64,000 nucleotides of DNA from Nocardia cyriacigeorgica (GCF_010858045.1 NZ_JAAGVC010000003.1:124001-188000); one strand, 5' to 3'. Shown: positions 17,330-27,100, numbered from the stretch's first letter. Notes: generated by a model from the sequence alone, not told the origin. Translations and numbers: made by a program.

Positions 17330-17521
17330 ATGATCACCGCAACGTTGATCGTCGCGATGCTCGGATTGCTTCGTCGGCTGCGCCGGCGGGAGGGGAGTAG
17401 CGCGGACACCGATACCGGTGCCGCGCGGCGGGTCTCCGCATGGTGGCGCTCGGGCCGGGTCGCCGCGTCGGCGGCGGCGTTGTCGGGCGCGAGCGTGGCC
17501 GCCGCCTGCGTCGCCTGCTGA
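17330..17521 (+). CDS. Small protein of 63 residues, membrane-prone, coupled to the reductase
   Basis: Starts at ATG 17330 behind TAAGGAG, which contains the stop codon of the reductase gene, and ends 29 bases before a strong hairpin. Those two signals argue that it is a real last gene of the operon. The product has a short hydrophobic N-terminus (MITATLIVAMLGLL), a very basic stretch RRLRRRE, an acidic linker, and a C-terminal Ala/Val-rich hydrophobic segment ending in CVAC. No family recognised. It could be a small membrane protein with both ends inserted. Confidence 0.55.
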   Translation: MITATLIVAMLGLLRRLRRREGSSADTDTGAARRVSAWWRSGRVAASAAALSGASVAAACVAC

Positions 17522-17550
17522 TCGCGGTTCGCGCACCCGGCGTCCTGCGT

Positions 17551-17589
17551 CCGCCCGCGCCGTCCTGTGCAGAGGGGCGGCGCGGGCGG
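17551..17589 (+). terminator. Strong GC hairpin, intrinsic-type terminator
   Basis: Arms CCGCCCGCGCCG (17551-17562) and CGGCGCGGGCGG (17578-17589) pair perfectly; three further inner pairs shorten the loop. There is no U-tract, as is common in actinobacteria. It closes the reductase/small ORF operon. Confidence 0.7.
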
Positions 17590-17777
17590 GCTGCGAGGCG
17601 GGCGACGCTGCGCCGATATGGGGACCGCCGGCGGCGGCTGACGCGATCCGGCCGTTCACCGTCAGCAGATTCGCGCCGGCTCAGCCGGGTGCGGTTGCCG
17701 CGTCGGAAGATATTGCGGCGAACGACTCGGGCCTCCCAGTTCCGGGCGCACACCGACGGTCCTGGTACACAAGAGCA

Positions 17778-18650
17778 GTGAGCACACAGCGTGAGTTCCG
17801 GTTCGGTGTGAACATGGTGGTCCCGGAGTCGAGGCAGGCGTGGGTCGCCAAATGCCGCCGCGCCGAAGCACAGGGCTACGACGTGGTCGGGGTGGCCGAT
17901 CATCTCGGGCTGCCCGCGCCGTTCCCGACGATCGTGCTCGCCGCCGAAGCCACCGAGCGGGTCCGGCTCAACACGTTCGTCCTGAACACTCCCTTCTACA
18001 ACCCGGTGCTGCTGGCCCGCGAGGTGGCCGGCGTGGATCAGTTCACCGACGGGCGCGTCGAACTCGGGCTCGGCGCGGGCTATGTGCAGGCCGAGTTCGA
18101 GGCGGCGGGCATCCCGTTCGGCACCGGTGGTCAGCGGGTTGCCCACCTCGAGAACACCGTCGCCACGCTGCGGAAGCTGTTCGCGGATTCCGAGTATCAG
18201 CCGCGGCCGGTGCAGCCGGGTGGGCCGCCGCTGCTCATCGCGGGCTGGGGCGACCGGCTGTTGAAGCTGGCCGCCACCCAGGCCGACATCGTCGGCTTCA
18301 CCGGTGCGGCGTCCGGGGGAGGTGGGGCACTCACGCTCGCCGGCGTGGAAGCCACTACCGAGCGAGTCCGGTACGTGCGAGAGCTGCTGGGGGAGCGCGC
18401 CGATGGAGTCGAACTCAACATCTTGGTACAGGCGGTGGTGCCGCCCAGCGAACGCGCCGCCCTGCTGGACGAATACGGGCACGTCCTGCCCGGCGACGCA
18501 CCCGACGAGCTGCCGACCCTGCTGTTCGGGACCCCGGCCGAGATGGCGCAGCGGCTGCGCGAACGGCGCGAACAGTACGGCATCTCCTACATCACGGTGC
18601 TCGAACCGTACATGGACGCGTTCGCCCCGGTGATCGAACAGCTGCGCTGA
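17778..18650 (+). CDS. LLM-class F420-dependent oxidoreductase
   Basis: 290 residues with a luciferase-like TIM-barrel. Typical elements are YDVVGVADHLG (about residues 34-44), the strand TIVLAAEATERVRLNTFVLN, GRVELGLGAGYVQAEFEAAGIPF (about 93-115) and the cofactor-proximal GGPPLLIAGWGDRLLKLAA. The FGV...DH...GLG pattern favours F420H2 over FMN. Substrate unknown. GTG start at 17778, product beginning MSTQREFRFGVNMV. The 256 bases upstream carry the terminator of the previous operon and then no other gene. Its stop TGA abuts the stop of the convergent methyltransferase (tgatca). Confidence 0.85.
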   Translation: MSTQREFRFGVNMVVPESRQAWVAKCRRAEAQGYDVVGVADHLGLPAPFPTIVLAAEATERVRLNTFVLNTPFYNPVLLAREVAGVDQFTDGRVELGLGAGYVQAEFEAAGIPFGTGGQRVAHLENTVATLRKLFADSEYQPRPVQPGGPPLLIAGWGDRLLKLAATQADIVGFTGAASGGGGALTLAGVEATTERVRYVRELLGERADGVELNILVQAVVPPSERAALLDEYGHVLPGDAPDELPTLLFGTPAEMAQRLRERREQYGISYITVLEPYMDAFAPVIEQLR

Positions 18651-19229
18651 TCACGAGGGTTTACGCCACAGCAGGGTGTAACGCCACATCAGTCTGCGCC
18701 GGATCCGCGCGCCCGGCAGCACGTCGGCGGCCGCCGCGCGGATCTCCGGCAGCGTGTCCTCCGGATCGCGGCAGGTGAAACCCGGCCCCCGGCTGCCGCC
18801 GTGGCGTTTATCGATGGCCCAGATCGCGGGCAGCAGCGGAAGATACGCGGCGTCCGCGCCGATACTCATCTTCCACAGCCCGACCACGGCCAGCGTGCCG
18901 CCCGGCGCGACCAGATCGCGCAGCGCGGTGAGCCCTTCGACCAGCGGCACATGATGCAGCGTCGCCACCGCCGTCACGACATCGAAGGTCTGGTCCAGCT
19001 CCCGGAAATCCGCCTGCGCGAGACGAACATTCGCCGGAACCGCCGCCTCGGCGATGATCCCACCGTCCACATCGACACCGAGCACCGATTCGCAGCGATC
19101 GGCGAGCTTCGCCGCCAGCAGCCCGTCGCCACACCCCACATCGAGCGCGGTACGAGCGGACTCCGACACCTGCGCGATCAGCCACGGATGGTAATGCGTG
19201 TTGTGATTCCAGTACGGATCGGCGCTCAC
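18651..19229 (-). CDS. Class I SAM-dependent methyltransferase
   Basis: 192 residues, seven-strand Rossmann methyltransferase. Motif I is LDVGCGDGLLA (about residue 29), the acidic end of strand 2 is VLGVDVDGG, and post-motif ADF and VVTAVATLHHV follow. The HHYHPW-like N-terminal region and a Trp-rich C-terminus (MWRYTLLWRKP) match a group of small actinobacterial methyltransferases of unknown substrate. It converges with the LLM gene with no gap. The region upstream toward the XRE gene (19230-19347) shows no feature I can name. Confidence 0.82.
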   Translation of the reverse strand: MSADPYWNHNTHYHPWLIAQVSESARTALDVGCGDGLLAAKLADRCESVLGVDVDGGIIAEAAVPANVRLAQADFRELDQTFDVVTAVATLHHVPLVEGLTALRDLVAPGGTLAVVGLWKMSIGADAAYLPLLPAIWAIDKRHGGSRGPGFTCRDPEDTLPEIRAAAADVLPGARIRRRLMWRYTLLWRKPS

Positions 19230-19347
19230 GCCCCCACACTACGTCCCCCGAGCCGCCGCTCCCCCCAGCCATTGTTTCGACCTCGCACAGGGTGTGGCGA
19301 GAACTGGGGTGCCACAACTTGTGCGAAGTCCTCCGAACCTGTGCGAA

Positions 19348-20520
19348 CTACAGACTGGCCCCGAGCCAGTGCGCGAAACCGAGGAGGTTGTCGGACCGGC
19401 GGCGCTGGGCGGAGGCGATGGCGTAGACGGTCTCGCGGACCGAGGGGTGCAGGCGGGTTTGCTGAGGAGCGGCGGCGCGGGCGGTGTAGAGCGCTCGGAG
19501 GGCTTTGTCCGGCTGGCCGACCAGCACCCAGGCGCGCGCCACGTCTTGCCAGTGGTGGCCTGCGCGCGGAGGCGCAATGCCGGCGGGCAGTTCGAGTGCC
19601 GAACCTTGGCGCGCGGCCCTGTCCGGATCGCCCGATTCCAGCGCGACGGCGCAGGAGTGAATGCCGACATTGGCCGGACCGAACAGGGTCCCGTAGAGGT
19701 CCGATTCTCCGCGCATCCGTGGAGCCAGCACCTGCGCATGCCGGAGATGGTCGGCGGCGACATCGGGTCGGATGCCGCGCGCGGCGACGATCGCCCCGCA
19801 CAGATGCCCGTATCCGCGGACAGCATTCGCGGCCTGCGTATCGCCCTCGATCATGTCGAGGGCCTGCTCGACGAGCGGCATGCCGACGTCGTTCGCGTTG
19901 TGGTACATCAGGATACGGGCGCGCTTGATCTTCGCCTGCGCGGCGTAGAGCGGGTCGTCGGCTTGCGCGGCTGCCCATTCCAGCCGATCGAGCACGGAGG
20001 GCGCCAGATTCGTGAAGCCGAAACGCCTGCACAGGCGCTCAGTGGTCACGTGCGCGGCGCACAGCAGCGACAACACGGGGCCGCGCTCGCCGTCGGGCGC
20101 GGCGTGTAGCGCGCCGTACAACTGCCGTAGCAGCACCGGAATTCGCGCGAGCGCCCAGCGCCCCTTGTCGTTGCGGTAGGCCAGGTCGATCGCGGCCATC
20201 TCGGCCGCGAGCTCGGGCAGCGGCGCGGGCTCGATCGGCCGGACATACGGCCCTTCAGCGAGTACCGAACGGAGCTCGGCAAGTCCTTCGAGAGGCCCGT
20301 CTTCCTCGATGAGCTCGTAGTACGGAGTCCCGGTCAGGTATTCGGGTTCGACACCGAGCACGCCCGCGACAGCCGCAACGAAGCCCGGCGAGGCTGGTTC
20401 ACGATTTTGTTCGACGGCCCGAACCATCGACACGCTGTAGCGCGCTCGTTGTGCGAGCTGAACTTGTTTGAGGCCCGCGAGCTTACGCAGGCCGGCGATC
20501 CGATCACCGGTAGTTGTCAC
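19348..20520 (-). CDS. XRE-family regulator with TPR-like C-terminal region
   Basis: 390 residues. The N-terminal lambda-repressor-like HTH is RIAGLRKLAGLKQVQLAQRA followed by VSMVRAVEQNREPASPGFVAAVAGVLGV (about residues 7-55). The remainder is a helical repeat region like the TPR-type sensor domains common in nocardial and streptomycete regulators of this size. The start ATG is at 20518-20520. It is divergent from a small resolvase-like gene, a pairing I recall seeing repeatedly in Nocardia genomes. The ligand and the target are unknown. Confidence 0.8.
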   Translation of the reverse strand: MTTTGDRIAGLRKLAGLKQVQLAQRARYSVSMVRAVEQNREPASPGFVAAVAGVLGVEPEYLTGTPYYELIEEDGPLEGLAELRSVLAEGPYVRPIEPAPLPELAAEMAAIDLAYRNDKGRWALARIPVLLRQLYGALHAAPDGERGPVLSLLCAAHVTTERLCRRFGFTNLAPSVLDRLEWAAAQADDPLYAAQAKIKRARILMYHNANDVGMPLVEQALDMIEGDTQAANAVRGYGHLCGAIVAARGIRPDVAADHLRHAQVLAPRMRGESDLYGTLFGPANVGIHSCAVALESGDPDRAARQGSALELPAGIAPPRAGHHWQDVARAWVLVGQPDKALRALYTARAAAPQQTRLHPSVRETVYAIASAQRRRSDNLLGFAHWLGASL

Positions 20521-20717
20521 CGCGCCCCTCCATCGGTGGGGAGTTCAGGTCGTTCCCTGTCGAGCGTACCGATGCGGGCGCGACCGGACGGCCGCACTGT
20601 TACTCGACTGGTACTCCCCGAAGCCACCGGTAGCGAATGTATTCCAGGCCCCGCCGCCGGGCTGTCGGCAGACCTCGGCGGCGGGAGCAGTCCAACATTC
20701 GACCGAGGGGGCAGGCG

Positions 20718-21023
20718 ATGCGTGACCAACCAACGGCATTCGGGTGGATCGACCCGGAGATCACCACCGCACCGGAGTGGGATTCCGCGCAGATGCAGCG
20801 ATTGGCGCGGCGGCTCGGCTACATCCTGGTGTGGGGGAGGGAAGGCTCTCACCTACCGCTCGTCGAGCAAGTGCGTGCGGCCGAGGTGGATGCGGTGATC
20901 CTGCCCGCGCCGCACCACGTCGATCCGTTGTCCCTCGACGCGATCATGCATCTGTGCGATGTCGAAACAGTGTGCCCGCGGCTGTCGTTCGCCCGCTGGA
21001 CCGTGATCGGGCCGGCGTGGTGA
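20718..21023 (+). CDS. Hypothetical 101-residue protein with a resolvase-like fold pattern
   Basis: Reads TAFGWIDPEIT near the start, then MQRLARRLGYILVWG, VEQVRAAEVDAVILPAPHHVD and LDAIMHLCDVETVCP. The alternation resembles the N-terminal half of the serine recombinase catalytic domain (strand, helix RLA...GY.., strand D-A-V-I-x-P), but the nucleophilic Ser and the Arg cluster are not evident, so it is unlikely to cut DNA. Start ATG 20718, divergent from the XRE regulator. It ends in GTGA, overlapping the start of a 38-codon membrane ORF. Confidence 0.6.
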   Translation: MRDQPTAFGWIDPEITTAPEWDSAQMQRLARRLGYILVWGREGSHLPLVEQVRAAEVDAVILPAPHHVDPLSLDAIMHLCDVETVCPRLSFARWTVIGPAW

Positions 21024-21136
21024 GCGTCGCGGTCGGCTTCGGCATCGCCATCGGGTTGCCGCTCGCGGTGATCGCGGCCGCGGTGTGGTGGCCGCCGGCG
21101 CGCGATCGGCGTTCCGACGATGACGACGACGAGTGA
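21020..21136 (+). CDS. 38-residue single-pass membrane peptide
   Basis: GTG at 21020-21022 overlaps the TGA of the preceding gene (GTGA), so translation should be coupled. The product is a clear single membrane helix (VAVGFGIAIGLPLAVIAAAV) followed by WWPPARDRRS and a run of five Asp and one Glu. The positive-then-acidic tail and Trp pair at the membrane boundary look like a designed small membrane protein rather than chance. No family name known to me. Confidence 0.5.
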   Translation: MSVAVGFGIAIGLPLAVIAAAVWWPPARDRRSDDDDDE

Positions 21137-21366
21137 GTCAGGTCGATGACCAGCGGTATCACTCCCGAAACAGCCCATCGGGTACCCGTGAGGTCACTTA
21201 GATGGTAGGGGCTGCACCCGCTGGCGGTGGTCCGGGCGAGTAGCACCGGCGAGCTCGCGGGGACCTGCGCTGGGCACCCGGCGGTGGCCGCCTTTCGCGA
21301 TGGGGCCGGTCGAGCGAAACGCTGGCGGCACGCGGTGTGTGCTCGTTCGGTGTGTGCTCGTTCCGT

Positions 21367-21999
21367 TCAGGGATGTCTCGGCGTGGTCGATGCGCCCGCG
21401 AACTCCACCAGCCAGCCCGGGAACTCCGTCAGATCGTCCAGCACGATGCCGGCGCCCGCGGCGCGGAGCTCCGCGGCGGTGCACGGCCCGGTGGCGACGC
21501 CCACCCCGAACGCACCGGCCGCGCGGGCGCCACGCATATCACCGGCGTGGTCACCGACGAAAATCTGCGCACCATGCTCCCGCAAGGCCACCGCCTTACC
21601 GTCGGACCACAGATCCCCGGCGACGATGTCGATCGGCCACCCGAGATGACGGATGTGCAGCTCGGCATGCGGCTGATGTTTCCCGGTCACGACGAGCACG
21701 CGCCCACCGCCCTCGGCCACCGCACCAATCGCCGCATCGGCTCCGGCCATGGCCGCAATATCGGCGATGACCTCGGGGTAGAGCCCGCGGTACCGCTTCA
21801 CCAGCGCCGGAATCAGCGCCTCTGGCGCACCGGCGTCGGCCAGGATCATCGCCATCGGCGGCCCGAGCCGCTCGGCCAGCTCACTACCATGCAATTCCAG
21901 CCCGTACTCCGCGGCCACGACATCGATCGCCCGCGCGACACCGGGCCGCGAGTCGATCAGGGTCATATCCAGGTCGAAGCCGACAGTCCAGGTCACCAC
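21367..21999 (-). CDS. HAD-family hydrolase, phosphoglycolate phosphatase-like
   Basis: 210 residues with all four HAD motifs: nucleophile motif FDLDMTLIDS (Asp9/Asp11), VTGKH for motif II/III with Ser/Thr and Lys, and GDHAGD for the metal-binding acid pair. A helical cap of the type seen in Gph/phosphoglycolate phosphatases lies between motifs I and II. The substrate is some small phosphoester and cannot be read from sequence. Two adjacent GTG codons (21999, 21996) could start it. The 230 bases to the previous gene hold nothing I can identify. Confidence 0.82.
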   Translation of the reverse strand: MVTWTVGFDLDMTLIDSRPGVARAIDVVAAEYGLELHGSELAERLGPPMAMILADAGAPEALIPALVKRYRGLYPEVIADIAAMAGADAAIGAVAEGGGRVLVVTGKHQPHAELHIRHLGWPIDIVAGDLWSDGKAVALREHGAQIFVGDHAGDMRGARAAGAFGVGVATGPCTAAELRAAGAGIVLDDLTEFPGWLVEFAGASTTPRHP

Positions 22000-22092
22000 T
22001 CGACCCTATCCACCGCGACCGGGTCGGCCCGCGCCCGGCCACCATCGTCGGCCACGCGCCCTCCAGCAGTGGGCGCACCCGGCAGGCCGAGG

Positions 22093-22947
22093 TCAGGCTC
22101 GGAGGTGCGTGAACTCCTCGGTCCCGGTGACCCGCAGCAGCTCGAGCGCCCCGGCCTCGGGGGTGCCGGGGGCCGCCGAATACACGACGACGGTCTGGTC
22201 GCTGTCGGGCACCAGCAGGGTGTCGCAGTCCAAAGTGAGGCGTCCGAGGTCGGGATGAACGATGGTCTTGCGGCTGTTGCGGAGGTGGCCGGCACGGCGT
22301 TCGCCCCAGAGGTGTTCGAAGTGCGGGCTACCGGTGCGCAGTTCGGTGATCAGGCGTTCGAGCGCGGGGTCGGATGGGTAGCGGGCGCGGGCGGCGTGCA
22401 GGCTGGCCACCCAGGTGGTGGTGATGGTGTCGATGTCTTCGGGGGGCAGGACCACCCGGTTGGGTCCGGTGCCGAGGAAGGCCTGCCAGATGATGTTGCG
22501 GCGCGCCGGTGGCCAGCGGGAGAAATCGCCGAGCAGCGCCGCTGCCATCGGATTCCAGGCCAGCACATCGCTTTTGGCCGAGAGCACGAGCGCCGGTAGG
22601 TCCGCCATCCGGTCCAGCACCAGGCGCAGCACGCTCGCGCGCACCACCATCGCGATCCGGTCGGCGCCGGGCGGTTCGCTGCCCGCGAGCCGGAACAGCA
22701 GATCGCGATCGTCGTCGCTGAGCCGCAGCGCCCGCGCCAGCGCCGCCAGCACCGACGGGGAGGGCCGCGGTCCACGCCCCTGTTCGAGCCGGACCACATA
22801 ATCGACGCTCATCCCGGCCAGCTGCGCGACCTCTTCCCGGCGCAGCCCCGACACCTGTCGGCGTGCGCCGGCGGGCAGCCCGACGTCTTCGGGACGGATC
22901 CGGGCGCGGGCCTGGCGCAGCAGTGCCGCGAGTTCGGAGCGATCCAT
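22093..22947 (-). CDS. XRE regulator with MmyB-like ligand-binding domain
   Basis: 284 residues. HTH: RPEDVGLPAGARRQVSGLRREEVAQLAGMSVDYVVRLEQGRGPRPSPSVLAALARAL (about residues 18-72), the standard N-terminus of this class. The MmyB-like PAS/fatty-acid-binding domain follows with VLAWNPMAAALLGDFSRWP and a C-terminal LDCDTLLVPDSDQTVVVYSA. Such proteins are usually encoded divergently from an SDR or other oxidoreductase that they repress, which is the arrangement here. ATG at 22945-22947; a long open frame runs upstream but it overlaps the divergent SDR gene and is not coding. Confidence 0.88.
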   Translation of the reverse strand: MDRSELAALLRQARARIRPEDVGLPAGARRQVSGLRREEVAQLAGMSVDYVVRLEQGRGPRPSPSVLAALARALRLSDDDRDLLFRLAGSEPPGADRIAMVVRASVLRLVLDRMADLPALVLSAKSDVLAWNPMAAALLGDFSRWPPARRNIIWQAFLGTGPNRVVLPPEDIDTITTTWVASLHAARARYPSDPALERLITELRTGSPHFEHLWGERRAGHLRNSRKTIVHPDLGRLTLDCDTLLVPDSDQTVVVYSAAPGTPEAGALELLRVTGTEEFTHLRA

Positions 22948-22979
22948 CCATCGATCATCCCGCAGCGGACCGGGCATCG

Positions 22980-23046
22980 GGTGGTACTGCTGATCCCTGC
23001 CTACCGGCGCTGATTCGAAGGCGCACGACGTACGCCGGGGTGGTAC
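22980..23046. promoter_or_regulatory. Two GGTGGTAC direct repeats between regulator and SDR
   Basis: GGTGGTAC occurs at 22980-22987 and again at 23039-23046 in the 159-base divergent region, each followed by Y-G-C. Duplicated short sites of this kind are plausible binding positions for the MmyB-type regulator, one near each start. This is positional inference only. Confidence 0.35.
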
Positions 23047-23106
23047 CGCCGCTCCCAGGATCGAGCGGTCCTGCCCGCGACGCCGGCCGCGAATCACGCT
23101 GGAGGC

Positions 23107-23832
23107 ATGAACGCGACGACGAAGACAACAGCCCTGGTCACCGGGGCGAACAAGGGGCTTGGCCGCGAAACCGTACGGCGGCTGGCCGAACTGGGGTGGC
23201 GAGTGTTCCTCGGCGCCCGTGACACCGAACGCGGACAGGCCGCCGCAGCCGAATTCACCGCGGCGGGCCACGATGTCGGCTTCGTTCCGCTGGATGTCAC
23301 CTCCGCCGCATCGATCGCCGCGGCGGCGAAGTCGGTCGCCGAGCAGACCCCGCACTTGGATGTGCTGATCAACAATGCCGGTATCGGCGGACCGTGGGTC
23401 GGCCCCGCCGACACCGTCGCCGCCGATGTGCGAGAGGTCTTCGAGACCAATGTCTTCGGGCCGATCGAGGTCACCCATGCGTTCCTGCCGCTGCTGCGTG
23501 CCTCGGCCCAGCCGCGCATCGTCATGGTGTCCAGCGGCATGGGCTCGCTGGCCATCACCTCCGACCCGGCCCGGCTGGAATCGACCATGCCCGGACTCGG
23601 TTACACGGCGTCCAAAACCGCCCTCAACATGATCACCTCCCAGTACGCCCGAGCCCTGCCCGGCATCCAGGTGAACGCCGCTGACCCCGGCTACACCGCC
23701 ACCGACCTGAACGGCAACAGCGGGCACCAGACCGTCACCGAGGGCACCGACGCCATCGTCCGGCTGGCCACCCTCGGCCCGGACGGTCCGACCGGCGGGT
23801 ACTTCGACCGCGAGGGACCACTGCCCTGGTAG
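23107..23832 (+). CDS. SDR-family NAD(P)-dependent oxidoreductase
   Basis: 241 residues, classical short-chain dehydrogenase. Cofactor motif TGANKGLG (residues about 12-19), NNAG (about 88-91), catalytic Ser in VMVSSGMG and Y-T-A-S-K (Tyr/Lys). The NKGLGRETVRRLAELGW opening is typical of carbonyl-reductase-like SDRs that are often paired with MmyB-type regulators. It probably reduces a quinone or small ketone with NADPH; the substrate is undetermined. ATG at 23107 behind GGAGG. Confidence 0.88.
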   Translation: MNATTKTTALVTGANKGLGRETVRRLAELGWRVFLGARDTERGQAAAAEFTAAGHDVGFVPLDVTSAASIAAAAKSVAEQTPHLDVLINNAGIGGPWVGPADTVAADVREVFETNVFGPIEVTHAFLPLLRASAQPRIVMVSSGMGSLAITSDPARLESTMPGLGYTASKTALNMITSQYARALPGIQVNAADPGYTATDLNGNSGHQTVTEGTDAIVRLATLGPDGPTGGYFDREGPLPW

Positions 23833-24156
23833 TCGATCGTTGGAACCCCACGCAGGGATGCCGGTGGGGGACCAGAAGCGATCGCGCGATTCGGGCCCAT
23901 CCGGCGCTGCCGGACGGACCCGATCCATGCAGCAGCGAAACCGCTTGGGGGAGTGGTGATTCACGTGGAACCGCGGATGCACCGCGTGCCAGTGCCCATC
24001 TTCGATCCCCTCGTGCAGGCTGTGCAAGCATGCATCGACTGCCAAAATCTGGCGGTGTCGGGACCGCGAGATCACCGTTCGCGCAGGTGAGCTCAGGTGG
24101 CGGGCCCCGTCACGGCGACCGAAGCCGGTAAACCCGCGAGTTCGTCACCGTGCACC
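23833..24156. other. Gene-poor stretch between SDR and NRPS
   Basis: No convincing gene in these 324 bases. A 45-codon frame (23953-24090, +) follows GGGGGAG and has many His/Val/Arg codons but no recognisable product. I see no tRNA cloverleaf and no strong terminator. The region lies between two convergent genes, so no promoter is required here. Confidence 0.5.
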
Positions 24157-27100
24157 TCAAACCGGCGTCTCGACGCGATCAGGCAGGTAGCCGGTAGCCA
24201 TGAACGTCTCGACGAACGTGTCGATCACCGACCGATCGACCGTCGTGCACCTGATCCCGGTGCGCGCCAATGCCGCGACGGTGTGCTGATCGCGGTAATC
24301 GAGGTGCCGGGTCGGGCCGAGCCCGCTGGATCGCAGCAGTGCCGCACGGACCAGGGATTGGTCCCCGGCGGCTGCGCGCAGCGCCGATTCGCGTTCCAGA
24401 GCGTCGAGCACGGTCGACAGGTCGGTGGTCGAGATCGGCACCCCGTGATCACGCAGACTGTCGAAGATGTCGGCGAGGGCCACCGGCGTCTTGTTCACCA
24501 GGTGATAGACGTGCCGGGAGGGAGCATCCAGCGAGATCGCGACGATAGCGCCGACCACATAGTCCACTGGGACCAGCGAGACCGTCGCATCCGCGACCTC
24601 GGGTGCCATGCCCAACACCGCCGCCGCGCGTACCAGGCTCCACAGCGAGTCCGATTCGTTGTTGATGCCATGGGCTGCCGAACCGCACACGGTGCTCGGG
24701 CGGAAGATGGTCGCGGGGACGCCGCGTGCGATCGCCTGCCGAATCAGTTCCTCGGCAGCCCATTTCGAAGCGATATAGCCGCTGTCGGGCAGTTCGCCTG
24801 CGCGCAGGCGGATCGTCTCGTCGATGACATCGCTCGGAGCGGTCGCCGAGACCGCGGTGCCGATGGTCGACACGAAGTGCGTCGGCTTCACCCGTCCGGT
24901 GGTGGCCAGGCGCAATATCCACCGGGTACCTTCCACATTCGCCGCCCGCAGCCGGCTGTACGGTTCGACGTGGTTGACCCGCGCACCGTTGTGGTAGATC
25001 ACGTCCACGTCCGCGGCGAGCCGGTCGAACTCGGCCTCGGTGAGACCGAGCATCGGGGCGGCGAGATCGCCGGGCACCGCGACGATGCGATCGGCGAAGG
25101 CGTGCTCCCACAGCCGGTAGCGCTGCAGCGCCGATCTGATCCTGGCCGCGGCATCGTCGCGGTCACGGGCGCGAACCAGGCAGCGGACGGTGGCTTCGGT
25201 GCGGTCGAGCAGTTCCCGCAACAGATGCGCACCCAGATAGCCGGTCGCGCCCGTCACGAGGATGGTGCGGACCGGGCCCGGACGCACCGAACTGCGGCCG
25301 GCCGCATCGATATCGTCGTCGAGGACGGCGTCCACGGTGGGCGTGGGTATCGGTGTGGGCTCGGCGTTTCCTTCCAGCAGCGCGGCGAGGCCGCCGACCG
25401 TCGGGGTGGACAGCAGCGCCGACATCGGAACTCTGCGATCGATGCGGGCCGACAACCGTTGGTGCAGAGTGAATGCCAGCAGCGATGAGCCACCGAGTTC
25501 GTAGAAATCGTCGTCCACGCCGAGCGCATCGAGGCCGAGCACCTCCCGGAAAACCTCAGCGATCTGCTCTTCGAGCGGTGTCCGTGGCCGGGCGTAGGTG
25601 GTCACGGCGAGCACCGGCTCGGGCAGCGCCGCACGATCGAGTTTGCCGCTGGAATTCGTCGGCAACGCATCGAGCACCGTGATCGCGGCGGGAACCATAT
25701 ACATCGGCAGCCGTTGCGCCACCTGGCTGCGCAACGAACCGGGGTCGATGGCGGTGCCGGCCGCCGCGACGACGTAGGCGACGAGACGATCACCTGCGTC
25801 GGAGGGGCGCATGGTGACGACGGCTTGTGCTACCGCGGGCTCGGCGAGCAACGCCGTTTCGATCTCACCCAGCTCGATCCGCTGGCCGCGCAGCTTGACC
25901 TGGAAGTCGGTGCGGCCGAGGTACTCCAGCCGTCCGCCCGCGTTCCAGCGCACCAGATCCCCGGTCCGGTACATGCGCGCACCGGGTTCGCCGAGCGGGT
26001 GCGCGACGAATCGGCCGGCGGTGAGCTGAGCGGCCGCGTGATACCCGCGGGCGAGTTGTCCACCGGCCAAGTAGAGCTCACCCGTCACACCGACCGGCAC
26101 CGGCCGAAGCCGCCCATCGAGCACGAGGACGTGACTGTTCCACTGCGGAACACCGATCGGAACCTGCGCGCCCACCAGGTCGGCCGAGGTGAGCTGATGT
26201 TCGGTGATGCTGACCGCCGCTTCCGTCGGCCCGTACAGGTTGTGCAGTTCGGCGTGGCAGCGGGCGGCGAAGGCGCGTGCGGTTTCCGGGGGCAAGGCTT
26301 CGCCGATGACGAACACCGCGCGAAGTGTGGCGAGGTCGGCCGGCTCGGCGTGCGCTGCGAACACCGTCAGCATGGACGGGACGAAGTCGGTGAGCGTGCA
26401 GCGATGCCGCGCGATCAGACGGCACAGCGCCGCCGGGTCACGATGGTCCTCGGGTCCAGCGAGCACGAGCTCGGCGCCCGCCCACAGCGGCAGGAAGTAC
26501 CCCCACAACGACACGTCGAACGTCGCGGGAGTCTTCTGAAGATAACTGTCGGTGCGGTCGATGCGGTACCGATCGGTCATCCACGCGAGCTGATTGACGA
26601 TGGCCGTGTGGCTGATGACCACGCCCTTGGGGAGGCCGGTGGAGCCGGAGGTGTAGATGACGTACGCGGGTTGCTCACCGTGCGTGCCGGCCACGCGCTC
26701 GGCATCGGAGATCGGCGCCGCGCTCAGCGACGACAACTCCAGCCGGTCGACGGCGTACGCGGCCACACCGTCCGGTGCGGCGAAGTCGTCGGCAGACGTG
26801 GTCAACACGCAACGCGGTGACGCGGATTCGAGCACATGCCCGATCCGCTCGGCCGGATGTCCGGGGTCGATGGGTACCCAGGCCGCGCCCGCCTCGACGA
26901 TCGCGCAGAACGCCACCACCTGGTCGATCGAGCGGCGCATCGCCACGGCGACGATGTCCTCCGGCCCGACACCGTGGCCGATCAACCAGCGCGCCAGCCG
27001 GTGCGTCCGGTCGTGGAGCTGCCGGTAGGTCACCGATTCCGTACCGCAGATCACGGCCACGGCATCCGGTGTCTGCCGCGCCCGTTGCCAGATGGGAGCC

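Noticed and set aside
22948..24075. Long open frame extending the MmyB-type regulator to a 660-residue protein
   Set aside because: It runs antisense through the SDR gene at 23107-23832; the regulator has a family-typical start at 22947 and the extension shows no domain.
23953..24090. 45-codon ORF behind GGGGGAG
   Set aside because: No family pattern, odd composition and no supporting context; kept only as a note in the intergenic description.
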